Shown here in pieces: positions 43,646 through 50,913 of a stretch of 64,000 nucleotides of DNA; the first letter of the stretch is position 1; every line of letters starts with the position of its first letter. The position numbers and the translations under genes are program-made. The notes under the pieces are model-generated. The model was not told where the DNA came from and searched no databases. It saw nothing but the letters and a program-made list of their open reading frames with translations. Source of the DNA: REEB506 sp040381035 (GTDB lineage Bacteria; Pseudomonadota; Alphaproteobacteria; Caulobacterales; Aquidulcibacteraceae); NCBI GenBank assembly GCA_040381035.1, contig JBEIHY010000001.1:1-64000 (forward strand), read 5' to 3'.

Positions 43646-44370
43646 TCGAAGTTCATCAATTCCCGGTTTTGAACGACAATTACGCTTTTCTGGTCCGCTG
43701 CCGCGCGACCGGCGCAGTCGCCACGATTGACACGCCTGATGGCGAGGCGATCCTTGCCGAAGCCGCCCGCCTGGGCTGGACGATCACCGATATCTGGAAC
43801 ACCCACTGGCACCCCGACCATGCCGGCGGCAACGCCGCCATCATCGGCGCGACGAAAGCGCGCGTGACCGGTCCGGCGGAAGTGGCGCGGATTGGCGCCA
43901 TGCCGGACCAAGTTGTGGCCGGTGGCGAGACGGTGCGGTTTGGCCGGGCGCAGGCGAAGGTCATTGACGTCGGCGGCCACACGCTTGGACATGTCGCGTT
44001 CTGGTTTGAGGGCGCCCAAACCGCGTTTGTCGGCGACACCATCTTTGCCCTTGGCTGCGGGCGCCTGTTTGAAGGCACAGCCGAGCAAATGTGGGCGAGC
44101 CTTCAGCGCCTGATGGCCCTGCCGGACGAGACCACGCTCTATTGCGCACACGAATACACCGCGTCGAATTTGCGCTACGCCTTGCATGTCGATCCCGACA
44201 ACGCCGAGCTTCAAGCCCGCGGTGAAGTCATCAACCGCTTGCGCGCGGCCGGATTGGCGACGGTGCCGATGACCCTGGCGCAAGAAAAGGCCACCAATCC
44301 ATTCCTGCGCGCCGGCGCCGCGGCGCGGTTTGGCGAACTGCGCGCCGGCAAGGACGCGTTTAGAGGCTAG
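43642..44370 (+). CDS. gloB: hydroxyacylglutathione hydrolase (glyoxalase II)
   Basis: A 242-residue metallo-beta-lactamase-fold enzyme that hydrolyses S-lactoylglutathione. The metal ligands are in NTHWHPDHAGGN, GHTLGHVAFW and FVGDTIFALGCGRLFEGT, with YCAHEYT as the last His. The NEKATNPFLR-type glutathione-binding segment is seen as QEKATNPFLR. The start at 43642 follows the ATGA overlap. It is convergent with the lytic transglycosylase, overlapping by four bases. Confidence 0.95.
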   Translation: MIEVHQFPVLNDNYAFLVRCRATGAVATIDTPDGEAILAEAARLGWTITDIWNTHWHPDHAGGNAAIIGATKARVTGPAEVARIGAMPDQVVAGGETVRFGRAQAKVIDVGGHTLGHVAFWFEGAQTAFVGDTIFALGCGRLFEGTAEQMWASLQRLMALPDETTLYCAHEYTASNLRYALHVDPDNAELQARGEVINRLRAAGLATVPMTLAQEKATNPFLRAGAAARFGELRAGKDAFRG

Positions 44371-45869
44371 CGCTTGCGCCCGCGCGCTTTCACGGCGGCG
44401 TTGGCCTGCTCCAACACATAGCGCGTCGCCCGCCCGCTCGGCTCCAATCCCAGTGACCGCTCAAAAGCCGAGACCGCCGCGCGCGTGCGCGGACCGGCTT
44501 TGCCATTGGGTTTGCCGATTTTATAGCCCAGCCGATTGAGCGCGGTTTGCAACGCCGTGATGTCGCTGCGGCGCGACAGATCACGCGACTGCGCTTGCAC
44601 ATCCGACGGGCTCGGGCCAGCATCAGGCTTTGGCGCGCCGCGCAGACGATCAAGCAAAATCTTTGTCGCCCAGCCATCGGCCGGCAAACCTTCGGCCTGC
44701 TGATAGGCCCGCACCGCGCGGCGCGTATTGGCGCCAAACATCCCATCGACGGCGCCGACCGCAAAGCCCTTCTGGGCCAGCAGCGTTTGCAACTCGATAT
44801 AGTCGCCGCGCTGCAGCGCGCCTTGCCCGCGTGGCCAGGTCGCCTGAATGCTTGGCCGGCCTTCAAAACCGCGGCCCAACAGCGCCACCGCCAATGCATA
44901 ACGATCAGACGGGTTATAGCTGCGAATCACCGCGAAATTGGGAAACAGGGCAAGCGCCGGGCCATCGGCGCCGGCTGGCAAGAAGATTTGCACCGCAAGC
45001 GCCTTCGAAGCCGGCGCCCAAACCGAGCCATCCATGCGGGTGACGCCAAACGCCTCCCATTCGGCCACCGGGCGCTGGGTTCCATCCGCCAACGCATAAT
45101 CAAAACCGCGCGGCAAGCGCACTTCTTCAAACACCGGATCGCCCGGCGACCAACCGCGGCTGGCGAGATAATTGGAGATCGAGGCCAGCACATCGCCGGT
45201 ATCGGTCCAGATATTGCGTCTGCCGTCGCCGTTCCAATCCACTGCATCGCGCAGATAAATGTCAGGCATGAATTGCGGCTGGCCGAGCGCGCCCGCCCAG
45301 CTCGATTTCAGCTCATTGGGTCCGGCATAACCGCGCTCGACCATCTGGATCAGCGCCATCATGTAGCCTTCAAACGCCGCCCGGCGGCGGCCTTCGGCGG
45401 CGAGCGTGGCGATCGCCTGCGGCGCATCATAAGGCAGCGTTGCGGTTCCGAAATTCGTCTCGATCGCCCAGATGCCGCCAACGATATCGCGATCGACGCC
45501 ATAGCGCGCTTCGATGGCCTGAAACAAAGCCGCATTGTCGCTCAATGCCTGACGGCCCCGCGCGATCCGATCGGCGCTGACGGCGCGGTCGATATAGTCC
45601 CAAACCGGGCGGACAAATTCGGCCTGGTTGCGATCATTCTGGATCACCCGCGGTTCGGGCGCGACGCCTTCCAGCAGCGACTGCACGACCTTGCGATCGC
45701 GCCCAGCGCTCACTGCGCGTTCGGCGAAATCGGAGCGCCAAGCGTCAAACTCCGCATCGCCGGAGGGCGTGAACGCAAAGCTCTGCGCGCTTTGGGCCTG
45801 CGACCAGGCGATGCGGGCCATGCCGGCCATCGCCATCAGCGCCAGCACAAAAATCAGAATTCGCCGCAT
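44367..45869 (-). CDS. lytic murein transglycosylase, MltB-type, with peptidoglycan-binding repeats
   Basis: A 500-residue exported enzyme that cleaves peptidoglycan glycan chains. Signal peptide MRRILIFVLALMAMAGMARIA, then the MltB-type (SLT_2) catalytic domain with the acid in GGIWAIETNFGTATL and SWAGALGQPQFMPDIYLRDA. The C-terminus carries two peptidoglycan-binding modules: ELQTLLAQKGFAVGAVDGMF and ALQTALNRLGYKIGKPNGK, each followed by the usual TR-AV-A-F pattern. The start at 45869 begins the signal peptide; an upstream in-frame start at 45914 is less likely. Confidence 0.92.
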   Translation of the reverse strand: MRRILIFVLALMAMAGMARIAWSQAQSAQSFAFTPSGDAEFDAWRSDFAERAVSAGRDRKVVQSLLEGVAPEPRVIQNDRNQAEFVRPVWDYIDRAVSADRIARGRQALSDNAALFQAIEARYGVDRDIVGGIWAIETNFGTATLPYDAPQAIATLAAEGRRRAAFEGYMMALIQMVERGYAGPNELKSSWAGALGQPQFMPDIYLRDAVDWNGDGRRNIWTDTGDVLASISNYLASRGWSPGDPVFEEVRLPRGFDYALADGTQRPVAEWEAFGVTRMDGSVWAPASKALAVQIFLPAGADGPALALFPNFAVIRSYNPSDRYALAVALLGRGFEGRPSIQATWPRGQGALQRGDYIELQTLLAQKGFAVGAVDGMFGANTRRAVRAYQQAEGLPADGWATKILLDRLRGAPKPDAGPSPSDVQAQSRDLSRRSDITALQTALNRLGYKIGKPNGKAGPRTRAAVSAFERSLGLEPSGRATRYVLEQANAAVKARGRKR

Positions 45870-45996
45870 CACAACCCCATTCCTGAGCGTCACCCTAACC
45901 GACAAATGCGGCAAGACCCCGACCGACCGAAGCCGCCGCCGTTAATGCGGTTTGGCGGGCGTGTCTATCAAAGGGCGGCGCGCAGCCGCGATGTGG

Positions 45997-46014
45997 TCAT
46001 TCCCACTCGATCAT
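45997..46014 (-). repeat. guaA-like 3' end copy, possible attachment-site remnant
   Basis: Minus strand reads ATGATCGAGTGGGAATGA, encoding M-I-E-W-E-stop. This is the universal end of GMP synthase (IEWE-stop), and the true guaA 3' end lies at 46863-46880 (ACGATTGAATGGGAGTAG), 12 of 18 bases identical. The vapBC pair lies exactly between them. The guaA 3' end is a known integration site. Confidence 0.5.
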
Positions 46015-46111
46015 AAACGAGCCTTTGCGGCCCTTTGTTTTCAATTGTCAGCGGACAGCGGTTTTTCTCCGTACCGTCAAGCATACCGTTACGCGTCAGC
46101 ACAACCCCGGC

Positions 46112-46534
46112 TCACGCGCTTGGTCTCAACCATGGGTTCAGCACTGCAATGCCCATCGGTTCGAAATCGACCACATTGCGCGTCACTAAGGTCAATCCGT
46201 GCGTCAAAGCTGTCGCCGCGATCAGGGCATCGCGCTCAGGGCGAGGATCGGGAACATGCAACTTCGCGCACCGCCGTGCGATTGTGGTGTCGATCGGCAG
46301 GATGCGATCAGCAAGCGGCGTCAGGATTTCGTGCTCTAGCCAACGTCTCAAAATGGCCCCTTGTACTGTGTCACGGCGCTCCATGAGCAGGGTTCCCAGC
46401 TCAAGCTCCAAGACTGTCACAACTGAGATTGCATAGAGTTCTGCAGGCGTGCTGGAAGCCCAAGCGCGCACATTTGTGTCCGCGCGCTCGGGCCGGCGAA
46501 GTTCCGACACGACGTTCGTGTCCAGCAGGAACAT
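46112..46534 (-). CDS. vapC: PIN-domain toxin, VapC-like
   Basis: A 140-residue PIN ribonuclease toxin. Acidic active-site residues are seen in MFLLDTNVVSELRR (first Asp), SVVTVLELELGTLL (Glu), DPRPERDALIAATALTHGLTLVTRNVVDF (Asp, and the TRN-x3-DF motif). It starts one base inside the antitoxin stop (TGATG), the usual toxin-antitoxin coupling. Base composition and context differ from neighbours, and it sits between guaA and a guaA-like 3' end. Confidence 0.93.
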   Translation of the reverse strand: MFLLDTNVVSELRRPERADTNVRAWASSTPAELYAISVVTVLELELGTLLMERRDTVQGAILRRWLEHEILTPLADRILPIDTTIARRCAKLHVPDPRPERDALIAATALTHGLTLVTRNVVDFEPMGIAVLNPWLRPSA

Positions 46535-46791
46535 CAGCCAAGATCCACAGTACGCGAAATGTCATCGCCCATGCGCGGCGGATCGAAATCGAAGTCGCCA
46601 TCTTCCTTTTGTGCGAGCGCCTCGAGAAGGCTCGGGCCCGCGCCCAGCAGCTTCTGATAATCTTCAAAGCTGAGCAGGACATGGGCAGGTCGCCCGCGGT
46701 CTGTAATAATGACCGGCCCCTTCTCGGCCGCCTTCTTGGCGCCGCCAGTGTCCTGATTGAACTCCCGGCTCGAAATGGTGGTGGTGCTCAC
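46534..46791 (-). CDS. Phd/YefM-family antitoxin
   Basis: An 85-residue antitoxin that would bind and neutralise the downstream PIN toxin and repress the operon. It starts with a GTG at 46791 preceded by GGAG seven bases away; the protein begins STTTISSREFNQDTGGAKK, followed by GPVIITDRGRPAHVLLSFEDYQ, the Phd/YefM core. The C-terminal acidic tail (DGDFDFDPPRMGDDI) is the likely toxin-binding part. Confidence 0.92.
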   Translation of the reverse strand: MSTTTISSREFNQDTGGAKKAAEKGPVIITDRGRPAHVLLSFEDYQKLLGAGPSLLEALAQKEDGDFDFDPPRMGDDISRTVDLG

Positions 46792-46862
46792 GGACGATCT
46801 CCAGTTGCGCGATCCTACCATCATCGGCGCCGCAAATCAAGAAATTGTATCAACGTTTCTAC

Positions 46863-46880
46863 CTACTCCCATTCAATCGT
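46863..46880 (-). repeat. guaA 3' end, proximal half of the duplicated guaA-end pair
   Basis: The last 18 bases of guaA (minus strand ACGATTGAATGGGAGTAG) are matched by the copy at 45997-46014. The two differ mostly at synonymous positions. If they are attachment sites, the 850 bases between them are an inserted element containing only vapBC, and the integrase has been lost. Confidence 0.5.
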
Positions 46881-48425
46881 TCCCGGCGGCTTGCTGGTGA
46901 CATCATACACCACGCGATTGACGCCCTTGACCTCATTGATGATCCGGGTGGCGGCGCGGCCGAGGAAGTCCATTGAGAAGGGGTAGAAATCGGCCGTCAT
47001 GCCGTCGGTGGAGGTAACCGCGCGCAACGCCAGCACATAATCATAGGTGCGGCCATCGCCCATCACGCCAACCGTGCGCACCGGCAGCAGCACCGCGAAC
47101 GCCTGCCAGATCACGTCATACAATCCGGCCTTGCGTATCTCTTCAAGATAGATCGCGTCGGCCTGCTTCAAAATGTCGATCTTCTGCATCGAGATCGCGC
47201 CGGGGATGCGGATGGCAAGGCCCGGGCCGGGGAACGGATGGCGACCGACAAAGGCGTCCGGCAAGCCAAGCTCGCGCCCCAGCGCGCGCACTTCGTCCTT
47301 GAACAGCTCACGCAGCGGCTCAACCAGCCGCATGTTCATACGTTCGGGCAGTCCGCCGACATTGTGATGCGATTTGATCGTGACGCTCGGGCCGCCGTCG
47401 AACGCAACGCTTTCGATCACGTCGGGATAAAGCGTGCCTTGGGCGAGGAAATCGGCGCCGCCAATGCCGCGGGCCCTTTCCTCAAAGACATCGATGAAAA
47501 GTTTGCCGATGGTTTTGCGCTTGGCTTCGGGATCATCGATGCCGGCGAGGCCGGCGATAAAGCGCGCGCTTTCGTCGGCGGCGATCAGCGGGATATTGAA
47601 GGTGTCGCCGAACAGCTTCACAACCTGCTCGGTCTCTCCCACGCGCATCAATCCGTGATCGACATAGACGCAGGTCAGTTGGTCGCCGATCGCCTCATGG
47701 ATGAGCACGGCGGCGACGGCGGAATCCACACCGCCGGACAAGCCGCAAATCACTTTGCCGGCGCCGACCTGGGCGCGAATGCGGGCAATCGCTTCGTCCT
47801 TGAAGCTCGCCATTGTCCAATCGCCGCGGCAGCCGCAGATCTTGCGCACGAAGTTCGCCAGCAGCTTGGCGCCATCGGGCGTGTGGACCACTTCGGGATG
47901 GAACATCGTGGTGTAGATGCGCCGCGCCTCATCGGAAGCCACGGCGAAGGGGGCGTTCTCGCTGACCGCCTTGACGCTGAAACCTTTGGGCAAGTGCGTG
48001 ACGCGGTCGCCATGGCTCATCCACACGGGATAGCGTTCGCAGATGCGCCACACGCCGTCAAACAGCGCCGAGGATTCGCGAATTTCGACGTCCGCACGGC
48101 CGAATTCGGCGGCGTGGCCGCCCTCCACCGTCCCGCCGAGCTGCACGGCGGTGGTTTGCTGGCCGTAGCAGACGCCGAGCACCGGTACGCCCAGTTCAAA
48201 AACCGCCGCCGGCGCCCGCGGCGAGCCTTCGGTCGTGACACTCGCCGGCCCGCCGGAGAGGATCACCCCCTTGGGCGCAAAGCCCGCGTCCAGAATGTCC
48301 TGGGCCTTGTTGTAAGGATGGATTTCGCAATAGACGCCAGCTTCGCGGACGCGCCGTGCAATCAGCTGCGTCACCTGCGAACCGAAATCGATGATCAGGA
48401 TGCGGTCATGAGAATCGTGAGCCAT
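46863..48425 (-). CDS. guaA: GMP synthase (glutamine-hydrolysing)
   Basis: A 520-residue enzyme making GMP from XMP. N-terminal glutamine amidotransferase with the catalytic Cys in VLGVCYGQQT and the His-Pro-Glu of MFHPEVVHT. The ATP pyrophosphatase domain has the PP-loop in ICGLSGGVDSAVAAVL. The C-terminal dimerisation domain ends TSKPPGTIEWE. Intact and full length. Its 3' end forms one side of the duplicated guaA end described above. Confidence 0.98.
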   Translation of the reverse strand: MAHDSHDRILIIDFGSQVTQLIARRVREAGVYCEIHPYNKAQDILDAGFAPKGVILSGGPASVTTEGSPRAPAAVFELGVPVLGVCYGQQTTAVQLGGTVEGGHAAEFGRADVEIRESSALFDGVWRICERYPVWMSHGDRVTHLPKGFSVKAVSENAPFAVASDEARRIYTTMFHPEVVHTPDGAKLLANFVRKICGCRGDWTMASFKDEAIARIRAQVGAGKVICGLSGGVDSAVAAVLIHEAIGDQLTCVYVDHGLMRVGETEQVVKLFGDTFNIPLIAADESARFIAGLAGIDDPEAKRKTIGKLFIDVFEERARGIGGADFLAQGTLYPDVIESVAFDGGPSVTIKSHHNVGGLPERMNMRLVEPLRELFKDEVRALGRELGLPDAFVGRHPFPGPGLAIRIPGAISMQKIDILKQADAIYLEEIRKAGLYDVIWQAFAVLLPVRTVGVMGDGRTYDYVLALRAVTSTDGMTADFYPFSMDFLGRAATRIINEVKGVNRVVYDVTSKPPGTIEWE

Positions 48426-48473
48426 GACGGGATTTGGACTGCGCGGGCGGCTTCGTCAACCAGGCGCTGCTGT

Positions 48474-49559
48474 TCATTCATTGCCAAAATCCGCGCGCTT
48501 AAGGATCACCTTGCCGCCTTCGATATCGGCCACCGGAATCGCGGGATAGCCGACGCTCATCGTCGCGCTTTCGCGCCACGCCATCACGATCATGTCGCGC
48601 AGTTCGCTGGCGCCCCCAGCGAGGCGCGCGGCGGCAAAGGCCCGCCCGGCGGCGAGCGTCTCTGGGGTTGGCGGCTCTGGCGGCGGCGGCGGGGCCTGCA
48701 CGCCGGGGGCGAGCGGCGCGCCGGCGGGCTGGGGAAAGGCCGCTTTCTTCTCCAGCTCATACAGCGCCACGACCTCGCTATGGGTGGCGCTCAGATAGGC
48801 GCCGACGCGGACGCGGATCGTGCAGGCGCAATCGCGATACGGCCCGATGCGCGCAGCGACCTCAGCCGGCGCGATATTGGCCTTGACGAACGCGCCCTCA
48901 AACCGCGCATGCAAACCGCGCACGGTCTGATAGTTCATCGCATTGGGCCCAGCGCCCCAGCCGTCATAGCGACTGCTGACATGCAGCGGTTGGCTCGCAT
49001 CGCCGACAAAATGGCTCCATACGCCGAGATCACGAATGATCAGCATTTCGCGCAGCTTGCGATCTTCGCGAAACCAGCGCCGATCCGCGGCGGATTTTGC
49101 TGTGCGCATGGCGACGCCCGTCGCGCGCCAATAGGCGAAATCCTTTGCGAGCTGCTGCCAACCGTCGATCATCGCGTAAGGCAAATAGCCCTGGCGATAC
49201 TGATCGAGCCCGGTTTCATTCAGTTTGGCGTCATAGGCTGCGCGGGTTTCGGGAAGGTCGGCGATCGTGATCGCGCCGCCGACTTTGCCGGAATCATCGA
49301 CATTGAGGAAATGGCCGGCGTCGCGCTCCACACCATGCGTCAAGCCCGCCCCGCGCGAGCGATCCATTTCGCGCCCGAGCACACTGATCCGGGCGATGGT
49401 TTTGGGCTGGCGCAGAAAGGCGGGCGTTTCGGCCGGCAGCGCTCGCACCGCCTCGCCGCTGACCATCTCATGCCCATGCGCGCCCCACGCAAAAGCCGGC
49501 AGCGGCGTGAACGCAACCGACAACGCCGCCAGCGCAGGCACGCGCGAACCGACACGCAT
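48474..49559 (-). CDS. S1/P1-type nuclease (exported)
   Basis: A 361-residue secreted zinc-dependent nuclease-like protein of the S1/P1 and phospholipase C fold. Signal peptide MRVGSRVPALAALSVAFTP with probable cleavage before WGAHGHEMVSGEA. That makes Trp1 and His6 the N-terminal zinc ligands, as in nuclease P1. Further ligands are in AGHFLN and LGVWSHFVGDASQPLHVSSRYDGW. Substrate (nucleic acid or phospholipid) is not certain. It follows a CE15-like esterase gene by 11 bases on the same strand. Confidence 0.85.
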   Translation of the reverse strand: MRVGSRVPALAALSVAFTPLPAFAWGAHGHEMVSGEAVRALPAETPAFLRQPKTIARISVLGREMDRSRGAGLTHGVERDAGHFLNVDDSGKVGGAITIADLPETRAAYDAKLNETGLDQYRQGYLPYAMIDGWQQLAKDFAYWRATGVAMRTAKSAADRRWFREDRKLREMLIIRDLGVWSHFVGDASQPLHVSSRYDGWGAGPNAMNYQTVRGLHARFEGAFVKANIAPAEVAARIGPYRDCACTIRVRVGAYLSATHSEVVALYELEKKAAFPQPAGAPLAPGVQAPPPPPEPPTPETLAAGRAFAAARLAGGASELRDMIVMAWRESATMSVGYPAIPVADIEGGKVILKRADFGNE

Positions 49560-49570
49560 AGGCAATCTCC

Positions 49571-50857
49571 TTACCGCGCAGGGTCTTTCATCTGCGCATC
49601 GAGAAAATCCAGCGCCATCGCCCAATCGCTGCGGCGCACCCCGTGGGGGCCGGGGCGGATGTAATAGGCCAGCGGCAGGGCCGAATTCCATGAGTCCAAT
49701 CGCGCCTGGGCAAACGCCGGCCGGCCAGCCAGTTCATAGACCGGAGAGGCGCCCCGCACCGCGAGCAGCGCGCCCTGCGGGTCAGCCCAGCCGTCGCGCC
49801 GCGCCGCCGCAATCAACACCGGGCGCGGAGCGATCAGCGCAAGCAGCTGATGCTGATCGACCGGCAGCGCGCTTTGGCGGCCGCCAAAGGTGGCGAAGTG
49901 CGGCGAAAACCAATGCGGGAAGCTCTTGGTGATTTCGGCAATGCCTTCGCCGATTTCGTCGCGGTCGAGGCTGGCCCCGGCCGTTCCCGATTGCAGCGCG
50001 ATCACCGCCGCCGGGCGCGGGTCCATGGCGGCGGCGAGTAATGCGGCCTTGCCATTGCGCGAATGGCCCCACAATGCGATCCGGCGGCTTGCAATGCGCG
50101 GATCGGCGCTGAGCGCTTCGGCGGCGGCGAGATAGGTGTAGGCCCAGGCGGCGATGGCGCCGGTGCGCTGCTCCGGCGGGGTTGCCGGCGGCGTGAGTTT
50201 GGCGAGCTGCACGGGCGCGGTCGCTGCATCATCGGGAACCACATCGCCAGCATAAATGCTGACGACGCCGTAGCCGCGCGGCAGGATCATGTCCCAGGGC
50301 GGCGTTATGATCGCATTGCCAAAGATCGCCGTGACGACCGGTTTCATCGCTTCATTCTGGCATTCCTTTGGCGGGCCAAAGCGCGGGCCGGCAACGCCGG
50401 CGACGCCTTCAAAAGCGAGCGCATTGCCGCAAAAATTCTGCGTCACGATCACGGGCTTGGGGCCGTCTCCCGGCGGCAGGATCAGCACCATGGAAAAGCG
50501 GATGTCTTCCTCCGCCGCGCCGATCTGAACGCTCCACTGCTCGGCGCTGGAGCCCGCCAACAGGCCTGGAATGGCCAGCGGTGCGCGGGCGGTCACCGTC
50601 ACCAGGCGCGGCGCTGGAAAGCGGCCGAAGATTTCCGCCTGAAACGCTTCGCGCAAAAGCGGCGCGCGACGCGCCTGCCAATCGCTGAAGCTCGTCACCG
50701 GCGGATCAGCGCCGAACGCGCCCAATGCGGCGGGGGCGGCAACCTGCGCCCGCGGCGTCAGCGCCACATTGCGCAGCGGCCCGAACGCGCAAGCCGACAG
50801 GCCTGCCGCCGCAATCAAGAACACAACGCCAATCGCCAGCCACCGCAGCCATTTCAT
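49571..50857 (-). CDS. CE15-like alpha/beta-hydrolase, putative lipoprotein esterase
   Basis: A 428-residue exported hydrolase. The signal peptide ends in a lipobox (AAAGLSACAFG), so it is likely a lipoprotein. The nucleophile elbow GHSRNGKAALLAAAMDPRPAA resembles glucuronoyl esterases (family CE15), whose motif is GCSRNGK, with Cys replaced by His here. Other family-like segments are QNFCGNALAF and WSPHF-type sequences (PHWFSPHFATFGG). CE15 enzymes cleave 4-O-methyl-glucuronate esters linking lignin to xylan; that substrate is inferred, not shown. The start at 50857 (MKWLRWLAIGVVF) fits the signal peptide. Confidence 0.75.
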   Translation of the reverse strand: MKWLRWLAIGVVFLIAAAGLSACAFGPLRNVALTPRAQVAAPAALGAFGADPPVTSFSDWQARRAPLLREAFQAEIFGRFPAPRLVTVTARAPLAIPGLLAGSSAEQWSVQIGAAEEDIRFSMVLILPPGDGPKPVIVTQNFCGNALAFEGVAGVAGPRFGPPKECQNEAMKPVVTAIFGNAIITPPWDMILPRGYGVVSIYAGDVVPDDAATAPVQLAKLTPPATPPEQRTGAIAAWAYTYLAAAEALSADPRIASRRIALWGHSRNGKAALLAAAMDPRPAAVIALQSGTAGASLDRDEIGEGIAEITKSFPHWFSPHFATFGGRQSALPVDQHQLLALIAPRPVLIAAARRDGWADPQGALLAVRGASPVYELAGRPAFAQARLDSWNSALPLAYYIRPGPHGVRRSDWAMALDFLDAQMKDPAR

Positions 50858-50913
50858 GAGCACACCCCCGCAGCGCCCATAAACCATGCCGCCGCGGCGG
50901 CGTCGAGATCCGC

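Noticed and set aside
47238..49664. 808-codon open frame on the plus strand
   Set aside because: It lies antisense to guaA and the S1/P1 nuclease, both with clear family motifs; GC-rich codon bias leaves open frames on the opposite strand. It has no recognisable domain.
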